Positions 25,724 through 35,190 of a stretch of 64,000 nucleotides of DNA are shown here, piece by piece. Position numbers and translations under genes: made by a program. The stretch covers positions 22,629-86,628 of the forward strand of contig CAYYJS010000007.1 in assembly GCA_964472315.1 (NCBI GenBank), given 5' to 3'. The notes under the pieces were generated by a model. It worked only from the letters and a program-made list of their open reading frames with translations, did not search any database and had not been told where the DNA came from. Each line of letters opens with the position of its first letter. Within the stretch, counting starts at the first letter, position 1. Source of the stretch: CAYYJS01 sp964472315 (GTDB taxonomy: Bacteria; Verrucomicrobiota; Kiritimatiellia; UBA8416).

Positions 25724-27886
25724 ATGGCCAAGCCGATCGACCTCATTGCGGCAAAACGGAGAGAGGCCGTCATACGCCTCTTCGAGCAGAAGTTCCAAGC
25801 GCACACGCGCATCACGGTGGGGTCCGCCACGTGCGAGAACGCGGCGGGCGCTTCGGAAGTCCATGCGCGGTTGCAGGCGCTGATGGATGAGCACTGCCCT
25901 CAGGGCGTCGTGGTCAGCCGTGTCGGGTGCGCGGGCAAGTGCGATATGGAGCCGGTCGTGACGGTGATTTCGCGCGGTACGATTCCGACCAAGTACGTGA
26001 ACATGACGCCCCGGCGGGTGGAGCAGGTTTTCCGGGACCATATTCTGGGCGGCAAACCGGTGGAAGCCATGTCGATGCGTTACAAGGCCGGGATCACGCA
26101 TGCCGAACGCGTGGTCAGCGTCTGCGAGTGTGAGGTCTGCCTGAAGAATGGCGGCAAGCAGGTCGAGGAAGCGTTCCAGGCCGCCATCGAAGAGGCGGGA
26201 CTGTCCGACCGCGTGGTGGTCATGCACTCGGCCTCGCAAGGGTTGGACGATATCGGGCCTGTGGCGCTCGTCTATCCGGACGACGTCATGTACCAGGAGA
26301 TGACGCCGGATAGGGCTCGTGAGGTCGTGAAGAACCATTTCGTCGGCGGACAGCCCGTGGCGGAGTACGCCTGGTCGGGGGATCGTCTGACCAACCGATT
26401 TCTTCCGGTCTTCGGCGATGTTCCCTTTTTCGGCAAGCAGCTTCGCCTGACGCTTCGCAACTGCGGCGTGATCGATCCGGAGAACCTGGACGAGTACTTG
26501 GCGGTGCGCGGTTATGAGGCCGCGGCGCGTGTGCTGACCGACGGTCAGGCGCAGGCCGTGATCGAGGCCGTCAAAGCGTCCGGCCTCCGCGGTCGCGGCG
26601 GCGGCGGGTTCTCCACGGGCACGAAGTGGGCCTTCGCGGCTCAGCAGCAGTCCGACGAGAAGTTCATCATCTGCAACGCCGACGAGGGCGACCCCGGCGC
26701 GTTCATGGATCGCAGCACGATCGAAGGCGATCCCCACACCATTTTGGAGGGGATGATCATCGGGGGGTACGCGATAGGCGCGACCCGCGGTTTCATCTAC
26801 ATCCGTGCGGAGTATCCGCTGGCGATCGTCCGTCTGGAGAAGGCCATCGCCGCCGCGCGTGCGGCGGGCATCCTCGGCAAGCGCGTGATGGGTTCGGACT
26901 ACGACTTCGATATCGAAGTGCGGCTGGGCGCCGGCGCATTTGTCTGCGGCGAGGAGACGGCGCTGATTCACTCCATCGAAGGCAAGCGGGGCATGCCGCG
27001 TCCGCGTCCGCCGTATCCATCCGTCGAGGGGCTGTGGGGCAAGCCGACCGTCATCAACAACGTTGAAACGTTCGCGAACATCCCCGTGGTCATCCTGGAT
27101 GGCGCCGAGTGGTTCAAGTCGCTCGGGACGAAGACCAGCGCGGGCACGAAGGTGTTTGCGCTTGCCGGCGATGTGAACAACACGGGGTTGATCGAAGTGC
27201 CGATGGGCACGACCCTGCGCGATGTCGTCTACGGGGTCGGCGGCGGGATCAAAGGCGGGCGGGCGTTCAAGGCGGTTCAGACGGGCGGTCCGGCCGGCGG
27301 ATGCCTGCCGGCCTCCGCGCTCGATACGCCGATCGATTACGACACGCTGGCGCGCGCGGGCAGCATCATGGGCAGCGGCGGCATGATCGTCATGGACGAC
27401 GGCGCGTGCATGGTCAACGTCGCCAAGTTCTTCCTGGATTTCACGCAGAGCGAATCATGCGGCAAGTGCACGCCCTGCCGCGAGGGCACGAAGCGCATGC
27501 TCGAGATCCTGACGCGCATCACGGCCGGCGAAGGGCGGGAGGACGATATCGACAAACTGCTGCGGCTTGCCGATACCGTCAAGAAGACGTCGTTGTGCGG
27601 GCTTGGCCAGGCGGCGCCGAATCCGGTGATCAGCACGATCACGCATTTCCGCGGCGAGTACGAAGCGCATATACGGGACAAGCACTGTCCGAGCGGCGTG
27701 TGCAAGGCACTGGCGAGTTTCGAGATCGATGCCGGGAAGTGCATCGGTTGCGGCGCTTGTCGCAAGGCCTGCCCGGTGCATTGCATCGCGGGTGAGACAC
27801 GGAAGGTGCACGTCATCGACCAGTCCCGCTGCGTGAAGTGCGGGAGTTGTTATGAGGTCTGCAAGTTCGATGCGGTAAAGAGGTGA
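25724..27886 (+). CDS. hydB: NADH-binding NuoF-like subunit of bifurcating [FeFe]-hydrogenase (HydB/HndC)
   Basis: A 720-residue flavoprotein. Residues 30-115 form a thioredoxin-like [2Fe-2S] domain (Cys37, Cys69, Cys73). Residues 128-215 are a second copy of that fold without the GCxGxC pair. The NuoF core follows (GRGGGGFSTGTKW, CNADEGDPGAFMDRS, ESCGKCTPCREG), then an SLBB region and a C-terminal 2[4Fe-4S] ferredoxin (CIGCGACRKACP, CVKCGSCYEVC). In HydABC it carries FMN, exchanges electrons with NAD(H) and is the proposed bifurcation site. ATG 25724 is chosen for the adjacent GGAGGAAGG. It is first in the B-A-C operon and is probably Rex-regulated. Confidence 0.94.
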   Translation: MAKPIDLIAAKRREAVIRLFEQKFQAHTRITVGSATCENAAGASEVHARLQALMDEHCPQGVVVSRVGCAGKCDMEPVVTVISRGTIPTKYVNMTPRRVEQVFRDHILGGKPVEAMSMRYKAGITHAERVVSVCECEVCLKNGGKQVEEAFQAAIEEAGLSDRVVVMHSASQGLDDIGPVALVYPDDVMYQEMTPDRAREVVKNHFVGGQPVAEYAWSGDRLTNRFLPVFGDVPFFGKQLRLTLRNCGVIDPENLDEYLAVRGYEAAARVLTDGQAQAVIEAVKASGLRGRGGGGFSTGTKWAFAAQQQSDEKFIICNADEGDPGAFMDRSTIEGDPHTILEGMIIGGYAIGATRGFIYIRAEYPLAIVRLEKAIAAARAAGILGKRVMGSDYDFDIEVRLGAGAFVCGEETALIHSIEGKRGMPRPRPPYPSVEGLWGKPTVINNVETFANIPVVILDGAEWFKSLGTKTSAGTKVFALAGDVNNTGLIEVPMGTTLRDVVYGVGGGIKGGRAFKAVQTGGPAGGCLPASALDTPIDYDTLARAGSIMGSGGMIVMDDGACMVNVAKFFLDFTQSESCGKCTPCREGTKRMLEILTRITAGEGREDDIDKLLRLADTVKKTSLCGLGQAAPNPVISTITHFRGEYEAHIRDKHCPSGVCKALASFEIDAGKCIGCGACRKACPVHCIAGETRKVHVIDQSRCVKCGSCYEVCKFDAVKR

Positions 27887-27897
27887 GAGAACAACCG

Positions 27898-29655
27898 ATG
27901 AGCACAGAGGTTAAACTGACGATTGACGGAATTCCGACCGCGGCCGAGCCCGGCACGACGGTCATGCAGGCCGCGGACGACATTGGCATCCGGATTCCGC
28001 GGCTCTGTTACCACCCGAGTCTAAGCGTGCTCGGCGCCTGCCGAATCTGCATAGTCGAGGTCGAGGGGCAGCGGAACCCGGTGGCCTCGTGCGCCTTCCC
28101 GGTTGCCGAGGGCATGAAGGTGCGCACGTCGTCGCCGCTGCTGAGGCGATTGCGGCGCGACATTGTGGAACTGCTGTTGGACAACCATCCGAAGGAATGC
28201 ACGACGTGCGAGCGCTGCGGAAGCTGCGAACTGCAGGACCTGGCCCACAGCCTGGGCGTGCGCGAGCGGTTGTACGAGGGCGAGCGCAAACGCTTCGAGC
28301 GCGACTGCAGTTCGCAGGCCGTCATTCGCGATCCCGAGAAGTGCATCCTCTGCGGCCGGTGCGTGCGCGTGTGCGAGGAAGTACAGGGCGTGACCAATCT
28401 CAGCCAGCAGTACCGGGGATTCCTCAACTTCGTGGCGCCGGCGCACAACGACAAGATGGTCGATTCGGTTTGTATCCAGTGCGGGCAGTGCATCAACGTA
28501 TGTCCGACCGCCGCCTTCGTGGAGCACAACAGCACGGATGTGGTGTTGGAAGCGCTGGCCAACCCGAACCTGCACGTCGTCGTGCAGACGGCGCCGTCCA
28601 TTCGTGCCGCGCTGGGCGAAGGCTTCGGTTATCCGCCGGGAACGGCCGTCACCGGTAAGATGGTGACCGCCTCGCGCCTGATGGGGTTCGACAAGGTTTT
28701 CGATACGAACTTCAGCGCCGACCTGACGATCGTCGAAGAAGCGACGGAATTCCTCTCCCGCATGAAGGCTGGCGAGCGGCTTCCCCTGATCACCTCCTGC
28801 TCGCCGGGGTGGGTCAACTTCCTCGAGCATTTCTACCCCGAGTTGATCCCGTACGCGTCAAGCTGCAAGTCGCCGATGAGCATGCTTTCGACTTTGCTCA
28901 AGACATACTACGCCGACATCGCCGGGATCGATCCGAAGAATATCTTCGTTGTGGCGGTGATGCCCTGTACGGCCAAGAAGTATGAGTGCGGGCGTCCGGA
29001 ACATGTGGCGCCGTGGGGCAAGCCGTATACCGACGCGGTGTTGACGACGCGTGAGTACATCTGGCTGGCCAAGTGCCTCGGGGTCGACTTCGTGAATCTG
29101 CCGGACGGCGAGTTCGACAGTCCCCTGGGCGAGTCTTCAGGCGCCGGCGACATCTTTGGCGCGACCGGTGGCGTCATGGAAGCCGCCCTGCGGACCGCCT
29201 ACGAGAAGGTTACGGGGAAGATATGCCCCGACCTGGACTTCGTGGCCGTCCGCGGCGTCGAAGGTCTCAAGGAGGCGGAGATCGACATCGACGGGACGAT
29301 CGTTCGTGTCGCCGTGTCCAACGGACTGAACAACGCGAAGACGTTGCTGGATGCGGTGATTCAAGGTGAGCGGCAGTACCATCTGATCGAGATCATGGCG
29401 TGCCCTGGCGGATGTGTCGCCGGCGGCGGACAGCCGTATCCGCCGGACGGGATGTATGTTCTGGATCCCGAACTGACCCGGAAACGCGCGCAGGCGCTCT
29501 ACGCCATCGACGCCGGCAAGAAACTGCGCAAGTCCCACGAGAATCCATCGATCATACGGCTCTACGAGAAGTTTCTGGGCGAACCGAACGGTCACAAGTC
29601 CCACGAGCTTCTGCATACATCCTATAACGCCAAGGAACCACGAGGGATACGATGA
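27898..29655 (+). CDS. hydA: [FeFe]-hydrogenase catalytic subunit (HydA/HndD)
   Basis: A 585-residue group A-type [FeFe]-hydrogenase. The N-terminal [2Fe-2S] domain (RLCYHPSL, GACRIC) is followed by the His/Cys cluster (HPKECTTCERCGSC), two [4Fe-4S] motifs (CILCGRCVRVC, CIQCGQCINVCP) and the H-cluster domain. That domain has TSCSPGW (Cys301), MPCTAKKYE (Cys357), and MACPGGCVAGGGQP (Cys502, Cys506). All cluster ligands are present. The small-subunit-like C-terminal tail is fused (LYEKFLGEP). It makes or consumes H2 using electrons from ferredoxin and NADH through HydB/HydC. The maturases HydE/F/G are not in the window. Confidence 0.96.
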   Translation: MSTEVKLTIDGIPTAAEPGTTVMQAADDIGIRIPRLCYHPSLSVLGACRICIVEVEGQRNPVASCAFPVAEGMKVRTSSPLLRRLRRDIVELLLDNHPKECTTCERCGSCELQDLAHSLGVRERLYEGERKRFERDCSSQAVIRDPEKCILCGRCVRVCEEVQGVTNLSQQYRGFLNFVAPAHNDKMVDSVCIQCGQCINVCPTAAFVEHNSTDVVLEALANPNLHVVVQTAPSIRAALGEGFGYPPGTAVTGKMVTASRLMGFDKVFDTNFSADLTIVEEATEFLSRMKAGERLPLITSCSPGWVNFLEHFYPELIPYASSCKSPMSMLSTLLKTYYADIAGIDPKNIFVVAVMPCTAKKYECGRPEHVAPWGKPYTDAVLTTREYIWLAKCLGVDFVNLPDGEFDSPLGESSGAGDIFGATGGVMEAALRTAYEKVTGKICPDLDFVAVRGVEGLKEAEIDIDGTIVRVAVSNGLNNAKTLLDAVIQGERQYHLIEIMACPGGCVAGGGQPYPPDGMYVLDPELTRKRAQALYAIDAGKKLRKSHENPSIIRLYEKFLGEPNGHKSHELLHTSYNAKEPRGIR

Positions 29656-30143
29656 GCACCAGCACTGACGGACTGAGCGCCGGGATTGTCGACTATATCA
29701 AGGCATGCCGGGAGAAGGAGCACCCCGAGAGCTATCTTATCCCCGTGCTCCAGAAAGTGCAGAGCGAGCAGGGCTTTCTGTCGAAGACCGGCATGAACCA
29801 GGTGGCGCAGCTCATGCAGGTGCCGACCGCGATGGTTACCGGGGTGGCCACGTTCTATCACTTCTTCACGTTCAAGCCGCGCGGAGAGAAACGCGTGACG
29901 GTGTGCATGGGGACGGCGTGCTTTGTCCGCGGTGCGGACAAGGTGCTCGACCGGGTCAAGGAACTGCTGGGGATCGGCGAGGGCGAGACCACGAGCGACG
30001 GCCGGTTTTCCATCGACTGCGCGCGTTGCATTGGCGCGTGCGCGCTGGCGCCGGTCGTGCTGGTAAACGATAAGGTGTATGGCAACGTGACCACCGCGCA
30101 GGTCGAGAATATCCTCGCGGATCACGGTTTCGTTGTCGCGTGA
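29652..30143 (+). CDS. hydC: NuoE-like [2Fe-2S] subunit of bifurcating [FeFe]-hydrogenase (HydC/HndA)
   Basis: A 163-residue thioredoxin-like ferredoxin subunit. A helical N-terminus precedes the domain with CMGTACFVRGA and CARCIGACALAP, giving the four cluster cysteines. It passes electrons between HydB flavin and the rest of the complex. The ATG overlaps the hydA stop (ATGA), so translation is coupled. The gene order B-A-C differs from the common C-B-A arrangement. Confidence 0.94.
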   Translation: MSTSTDGLSAGIVDYIKACREKEHPESYLIPVLQKVQSEQGFLSKTGMNQVAQLMQVPTAMVTGVATFYHFFTFKPRGEKRVTVCMGTACFVRGADKVLDRVKELLGIGEGETTSDGRFSIDCARCIGACALAPVVLVNDKVYGNVTTAQVENILADHGFVVA

Positions 30144-30235
30144 GGAGCGGCGTTGGCATGCCCGATTGCCGGTTGCGCAACGCGCCCGGCATGCAGGCCC
30201 GCGAACGGGCGACCAAACAAGAGAGGCTGATGGCA

Positions 30236-30619
30236 ATGAGCAAGAAGGTTCTGTTGATCGACGATGACGTGGACCTGGTGGCTGCCAACACCGCGGTGCT
30301 GGAAGCCGAAGGCTATACGGTTGTAAGCGCGAACGACGGCGCGGCCGGCATCGACATGGCCAAGGCCGAGAAGCCCGACCTGGTCATTCTGGATGTGATG
30401 ATGGCGCACGATACCGAAGGGTTCGAGGTGAGCCGCAAGATGCGTGATTTGCCCGAGCTCCGGAAGACGCCCATCATCCTGCTGACCGGCATCAAACAGG
30501 CGATGAGCCTGCCGTTTCGCTTCGAACCCGATCAGGATTGGCTGCCGGTCAAGGTCATTCTGGAGAAGCCCGTTCAGCCCGCCCGGTTGATCGCGGAGGT
30601 AAGCAAGTACCTGGCGTAG
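30236..30619 (+). CDS. Stand-alone response-regulator receiver protein
   Basis: A 127-residue single receiver domain: acidic pocket LIDDDVD, phosphoacceptor Asp53 in VILDVMM, Thr in LLTG, and Lys in EKP. There is no output domain. ATG 30236 is chosen because GAGAGG stands 9 bases upstream; ATG 30230 is too close. It lies 92 bases after hydC and converges on hypB with 6 bases between. Similar lone receivers accompany [FeFe]-hydrogenase operons in some bacteria; the partner kinase is not here. Confidence 0.88.
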   Translation: MSKKVLLIDDDVDLVAANTAVLEAEGYTVVSANDGAAGIDMAKAEKPDLVILDVMMAHDTEGFEVSRKMRDLPELRKTPIILLTGIKQAMSLPFRFEPDQDWLPVKVILEKPVQPARLIAEVSKYLA

Positions 30620-30625
30620 GCATGC

Positions 30626-31414
30626 CTACACCAGGCTTTGCAGGTAGGCGAGCCAGGCGGCCATGCCATCGCCGGTACGGGCGCTCAGTTCCAGGACAAA
30701 AACGCCCGGCCGGACGGTGCGCAGGTTTTCGCGACAGCGGGACAGGCTCCAATCCAGGTGCGGGATCAGGTCGGTCTTGGTCAGAAGCACCACCGGCGCC
30801 TGCGCGAACAGCGACGGGTACTTGGCCGGCTTGTCCTCGCCTTCGGTCACCGACAGCAGGGCGATCTTGAAATCCTCGCCCAGGTCGAAGGCCGCGGGAC
30901 AGACGAGGTTGCCGACGTTCTCGATGAACAGGATGCGCGTGTCGTCCGCAACCGCCCCCGGGAGCGCCTCGGCGACGCGGTCGGCGTCGAGATGGCAGGC
31001 GTTGTTCGTTTCGATCTGCGTTACGGGCGCGCCCTTGCCGCGCAAGCGCCGCGCATCGTTATCGGTCTTCTGGTCGCCCGTGATCACCGCGCACGGAAGC
31101 TTGCCCCGCAGTGCCGTCAAGGTCTTCTCCAGCAGGTAGGTCTTGCCGGATCCGGGCGATGAGATCATGTTGATCGCCACGATGCCGCGCGCCTTGAGCC
31201 ACGCGCGGTTCCGCCGCGCGACCTCGTCATTGTGGCTGAGGATCCGTTGCTCGAGCCGGATGACTCGACCGGATTCGTCGTGTTCGTGCGCATCGCCGCC
31301 GACGGCATCGTGCGTATGGCTGTGGGCCGGGCGGCCGTCGCCGTGGTGGTGCCCGTGTCCCCCGGTATGCGCGTGCGTGTGGTGAGGATCGTCGCATCCG
31401 CAATTTTTACACAT
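30626..31414 (-). CDS. hypB: Hydrogenase nickel-insertion GTPase HypB
   Basis: A 262-residue GTPase. The N-terminus has the CxxCGC metal site (MCKNCGC) and a histidine-rich segment (HHTHAH, GHGHHHG, HSHTH) for nickel storage. The G domain carries SSPGSGKTYLLE (P-loop), GDQKTDNDA, IENVGNLVCP and LLTKTDLIP. It loads Ni into the [NiFe] large subunit with HypA. ATG 31414 overlaps the end of hypA; an upstream in-frame start lies inside hypA and is less likely. It is last in the [NiFe] operon. Confidence 0.95.
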   Translation of the reverse strand: MCKNCGCDDPHHTHAHTGGHGHHHGDGRPAHSHTHDAVGGDAHEHDESGRVIRLEQRILSHNDEVARRNRAWLKARGIVAINMISSPGSGKTYLLEKTLTALRGKLPCAVITGDQKTDNDARRLRGKGAPVTQIETNNACHLDADRVAEALPGAVADDTRILFIENVGNLVCPAAFDLGEDFKIALLSVTEGEDKPAKYPSLFAQAPVVLLTKTDLIPHLDWSLSRCRENLRTVRPGVFVLELSARTGDGMAAWLAYLQSLV

Positions 31415-31787
31415 TCGAGTCGTCTCCTTGCTTGTCGCCACCCGGCGCATCGACCTCGACGGCCGTCAGCAGCAGATCCTGTCCGCCCGTCAGCCGCACG
31501 TCGCACGAACCGCAGGCTTCGCACACGTAGATCGGGAAATCCGGCGTGGCGTCGATGCCGCATGCATGGCAGTGCAGGTGTGCCGGCACGGCCGTGATAT
31601 CGAGGGCCGCCCCGCCGACGCTCGTGCCCTCCGCCGCGAAAGGAAAGGCCATCCGCAGGGCTTCCGGATCGACGCCGCTGAGGGCGCCGACCGAGACGTG
31701 TACGGCGCTGACGCGCGACGATCCCGCGTCTTTCGCGACCGCCGTCACCTGGTCGACCAGCGCCTGCGCTATCGATAGTTCATGCAT
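31407..31787 (-). CDS. hypA: Hydrogenase nickel chaperone HypA
   Basis: A 126-residue HypA. It starts MHELSIAQALVDQV, with His2 and Glu3 of the Ni site. The zinc site is CHAC(GIDAT)...CEACGSC (two CxxC pairs). The ATG at 31787 lies 2 bases after the hypE stop, with GAGGA about 9 bases upstream. It delivers nickel together with HypB. It sits in the order hypF-hypE-hypA-hypB. Confidence 0.95.
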   Translation of the reverse strand: MHELSIAQALVDQVTAVAKDAGSSRVSAVHVSVGALSGVDPEALRMAFPFAAEGTSVGGAALDITAVPAHLHCHACGIDATPDFPIYVCEACGSCDVRLTGGQDLLLTAVEVDAPGGDKQGDDSNV

Positions 31788-31789
31788 GG

Positions 31790-32794
31790 TCAGCAAATCC
31801 TCGGCAACAGTTCCCCGCGCGGCACATCGATCAGGCGGCGGCCGCCGGTCAGCGTGGTCATCGACACCCGGCCCGCCACATCGGTCACCCGGCCGATCGC
31901 GGCGGCGCGTCCGCCGTTCTCCATACCGCGCCAGCGGCGCACAATCTCATCCGAGACGTCGGGACCGCAAACGAGCGCCAGGCGCCCTTCGCTGGCGACC
32001 TGCAGCGGATCGAGTCCGAGCATCTCGCTGACGCCGCGTACGCCCGCCGAGAGCGGTATCGCCGTTTCGTCGAGCTCGATGCCGACCGGTCGTCCGTCGA
32101 CGAGCTCGTTCAACACCGCGGCGAGCCCGCCGCGCGTGGGGTCCCGCATGAAGCGGATCTCGCCCGCGAGATCGGCCACCGCCAGGACAAGCTCGTGCAC
32201 GGGCGCGCTATCGCTCAGGGGTCCGTTGGCGATATGGATGTCTTCGCGGGCCGCGAGCACGGCAAGCCCGTGTTCGGCGATCGTGCCGTTGATGAGCACG
32301 TGGTCGTCGGGCTTCAGCAGGTTGGCGCCGAGCCTGAATGCGGGTAGCAGTTCGCCGATACCGGCCGTGTTGACAAAGATGCCGTCGGCCTGTCCGCGCG
32401 CGACGACCTTCGTATCGCCCGTGACGATCTCGACGCCGCAGCGCTCGGCGGCGGCCTTTACGGCGTCTAGCACCCGCCGCAAGGCGGCCATCGGGAACCC
32501 CTCCTCCAGAATCAGGGATAGCGAGAGCCACCGCGGACGGCCGCCGGCGACGGCGATATCGTTGACCGTCCCGTGTACGGCGAGATCCCCGATGTTGCCG
32601 CCGGGGAACTCGTAAGGCGTTACGACGAAACTGTCCGTCGTGAAAACCAGGCCCCGACTGGGCAATGCCAGCGTCGCCGCGTCCGGCAAGCCCTGCAGCG
32701 CCTTGGCGCTGAAGCGCGACACGATTTCCGCATCGATGAAAGCGCGGGTCAGCCGTCCGCCGCCGCCATGCGCCAGTTGAATCGTCTCGTCCAC
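31790..32794 (-). CDS. hypE: Hydrogenase maturation protein HypE
   Basis: A 334-residue HypE of the PurM-like superfamily: LAHGGGGRLT, the ATP-binding TTDSFVVTPYEFPGGNIGDLAVHGTVND, FMRDPTRGG, and the C-terminal PRIC ending in the cysteine that carries the thiocarboxamide/thiocyanate. It dehydrates carbamoyl groups supplied by HypF to make cyanide ligands for the Fe site. GTG 32794 is preferred because GCGAGG lies about 6-8 bases upstream and it gives the family N-terminus; TTG 32809 is in frame but has little support. Confidence 0.94.
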   Translation of the reverse strand: MDETIQLAHGGGGRLTRAFIDAEIVSRFSAKALQGLPDAATLALPSRGLVFTTDSFVVTPYEFPGGNIGDLAVHGTVNDIAVAGGRPRWLSLSLILEEGFPMAALRRVLDAVKAAAERCGVEIVTGDTKVVARGQADGIFVNTAGIGELLPAFRLGANLLKPDDHVLINGTIAEHGLAVLAAREDIHIANGPLSDSAPVHELVLAVADLAGEIRFMRDPTRGGLAAVLNELVDGRPVGIELDETAIPLSAGVRGVSEMLGLDPLQVASEGRLALVCGPDVSDEIVRRWRGMENGGRAAAIGRVTDVAGRVSMTTLTGGRRLIDVPRGELLPRIC

Positions 32795-32835
32795 GTCATC
32801 GCCTCGCAAATCGCTTCATCCAACGCAACTTCTTA

Positions 32836-35190
32836 TCATGATGCATGCAGTCCGGCAACCACGGCCTGCCCGAAGGCGATGCCGCCATCGTTGGGCGGGA
32901 TGCGCTGATGGGTGAGCACCCGAAAACCCATCGCCTCCAGTCGGGGTGCGAGAATTCCGCACAGCAGCCGGTTCATGAACACCCCGCCGGTGAGCGCCAC
33001 CGTCCGCAAGGCGCTGGAGCCGGCCGCGGCGTCGACCATGCGGCAGGCGGCATCGGCGACGGCCAGGTGGCAGGCCAGCGCCTGAGTCGCGCGAGCATCC
33101 GCGTCGAGTTCGCCGAGGTCCGAAAGATACGCGATGGCCGGCGTCCAGTCGACTTCGATGCAGCCATCGTTGCGCTCGTACATCGCGAACGGCAGCGATG
33201 CGGGGTGTCCCGCCGGAGCGCGCCGTGCGGCCGCTTCCAGACAGATGGGGGCCTGTCCCTCGTAGGACAGCGCGACGGGCGCGAGGCCCAGCAGCACGGC
33301 AAAGGTGTCGAACAGGCGCCCGGCGGCGTGCGTGAGCGGGGCATTGAGTCCGCGCTCGCACTGGCGTCGCCAGACCGCGCAGGCTTCCTCGCCGGCGCCG
33401 TAACGGCTGAGGATATGGGGTAGGGGAACGATGCCGCCCTGTTGCCAGCGGGCGACAAGCTGGCGCACCGGTTGGTGGACGGCGGCATCGCCGCCGGGCA
33501 GCGCCGCGGGACGGAACGTCGCGCGGCGCGTGATGCCGGATGCGGTTACGGCGAGCAGTTCGGCGCCCCAGATGGCGCCATCGGGCCCAAGCCCCGTGCC
33601 GTCGAAACAGAGCGCCAGACCCTCGGTTTCGCCGTGTTCGGCGAGGCAGCCGACCGCGTGGGCGGCATGGTGCTGCACCTCGACAACCGGCACGCCGGCG
33701 CGTGCGGCCAGCAGATGGCCCAGGCGCGTCGCGTGCATGTCGGGGTGTGCATCGACGGCCACGCAGGCGGGTTGGCGGTCGAAGAAGATCGGCAGTTCGC
33801 GCGCGGCGCGTTCATGGGCGGCTATGGCTTCGGGCGTCTCCAGGTCGCCGATATGCGGCGACAGCACGACCCGGGAGTCATAGCCGAGCGCGATCGTGTT
33901 CTTGAGTTCGGCGCCCATGGCCAGGACGTTGCGCGCCAGCGGATGGGTCAGTGTAATGGCCGACGGCGCGTAGCCTCTGGCGCGGCGCCAGACCTGCGGG
34001 CCACGCGCCTGCAGCACGACCAGCGAGTCGTCGTTGCGCAAGTTCACTTCACGGTCGTGCACGAGAAAGCAGTCGGCGATATCCGCGAGCCGACGGTACG
34101 CTTCATCGTTCGCGATGCAGATGGGTTCGGCGCGTTTGTTGCCGCTCGTCATGACCAGATAGTCGAACGGCGGCGTGGGATCGTCCGGCAGTCCCTGCGC
34201 GAGCAACAGGTGCAGCGGGGTCGTGGGGAGCATAACCCCGAGCGTTTGGGTGTCGGGTGCGATGAGATCGAGGGCAAGCGGAGTCTCCGATCGCTCGTCC
34301 ACGTCCAGAACGACGATGGGTGCCTGGGGCGACGTGAGCAACTCCTCCGCTTCTGGCGTTACGCGGCATACGCGGCGGGCGCAGGCGAGGTCACGCGCCA
34401 TGACGGCGAAGGGTTTGGCCGGGCGTCGCTTCCGATCGCGGAGGAGGGCGATGGCCGGCCGGTTCTCCGCATCGACGGCGAGCAGGAATCCGCCGAGACC
34501 GCGCACGGCGACGGTCTGGCCGGCGCGTAGGCGGCGTCGCGCTTCGCGCAGGGGTTCGCCGGCGATCGACCGGCCCCGGCAATCGGTCAACGAGACCCGC
34601 GGTCCGCAGGCGGGGCATGCCGTCGATTCGGCATGAAAACGCCGGTTGGCGGGGTCGGTATACTCGGCGCGGCACCGCGGGCACAGCGGGAAGGCGGCGA
34701 GCGTGGTGCGCTCGCGATCGTAGGGCATGGCGTTGACGACCGTGTAGCGCGGTCCGCAATTCGTGCATGTCGTAAACGGGTACCCATGACGGCGGTCGTC
34801 GGGGTCCATGATCTCGGCACGGCATTCGGCGCACATGGCGAGATCGGCGGGAATGCTGACGTCCATGGGTTCGTCATCCACGCTGGACGCGACGGTGAAC
34901 GGTGCGGGTACGGCGCCCGAGGGTAGCGGGACGTCGGAGATGAGTGCGATCGAGTCGATGGCGGCGATGGCGGGCAGGGAGGCCGGCAGGCGCGCGGCGA
35001 AGTCGTCGATGGCGGCGGGAGCGCCTTCCAGCACGATCAGGACCGACCCGGAGCGGTTCAGGACATGGCCGCCCAGCCCCATCGCCCGGGCCAGGCGATA
35101 GACCGACGGACGGAAGCCGACGCCCTGGACGGTGCCGGTCAGACTGTACGTGCGGCGGACAAGCAGCGTCGGTTGGGGTGCGGGCGTCAG
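32836..35190 (-). CDS. hypF: Carbamoyltransferase HypF, probably starting at CTG
   Basis: About 784 residues if started at CTG 35190. The first ATG (35082) would cut off the acylphosphatase domain, whose motif TGTVQGVGFRP with the catalytic Arg lies upstream of it. Between these points the frame has no ATG, GTG or TTG. A perfect AAGGAGGT (35197-35204) stands six bases before the CTG, which overlaps the stop of the protease gene. Further domains are two C4 zinc fingers (CAEC, CTNCGPRY; CPRC, CPACGPR), YrdC-like and Kae1-like (HHAAHAVG, LTGGVFMN). It supplies carbamoyl groups to HypE. Confidence 0.93.
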   Translation of the reverse strand: MTPAPQPTLLVRRTYSLTGTVQGVGFRPSVYRLARAMGLGGHVLNRSGSVLIVLEGAPAAIDDFAARLPASLPAIAAIDSIALISDVPLPSGAVPAPFTVASSVDDEPMDVSIPADLAMCAECRAEIMDPDDRRHGYPFTTCTNCGPRYTVVNAMPYDRERTTLAAFPLCPRCRAEYTDPANRRFHAESTACPACGPRVSLTDCRGRSIAGEPLREARRRLRAGQTVAVRGLGGFLLAVDAENRPAIALLRDRKRRPAKPFAVMARDLACARRVCRVTPEAEELLTSPQAPIVVLDVDERSETPLALDLIAPDTQTLGVMLPTTPLHLLLAQGLPDDPTPPFDYLVMTSGNKRAEPICIANDEAYRRLADIADCFLVHDREVNLRNDDSLVVLQARGPQVWRRARGYAPSAITLTHPLARNVLAMGAELKNTIALGYDSRVVLSPHIGDLETPEAIAAHERAARELPIFFDRQPACVAVDAHPDMHATRLGHLLAARAGVPVVEVQHHAAHAVGCLAEHGETEGLALCFDGTGLGPDGAIWGAELLAVTASGITRRATFRPAALPGGDAAVHQPVRQLVARWQQGGIVPLPHILSRYGAGEEACAVWRRQCERGLNAPLTHAAGRLFDTFAVLLGLAPVALSYEGQAPICLEAAARRAPAGHPASLPFAMYERNDGCIEVDWTPAIAYLSDLGELDADARATQALACHLAVADAACRMVDAAAGSSALRTVALTGGVFMNRLLCGILAPRLEAMGFRVLTHQRIPPNDGGIAFGQAVVAGLHAS

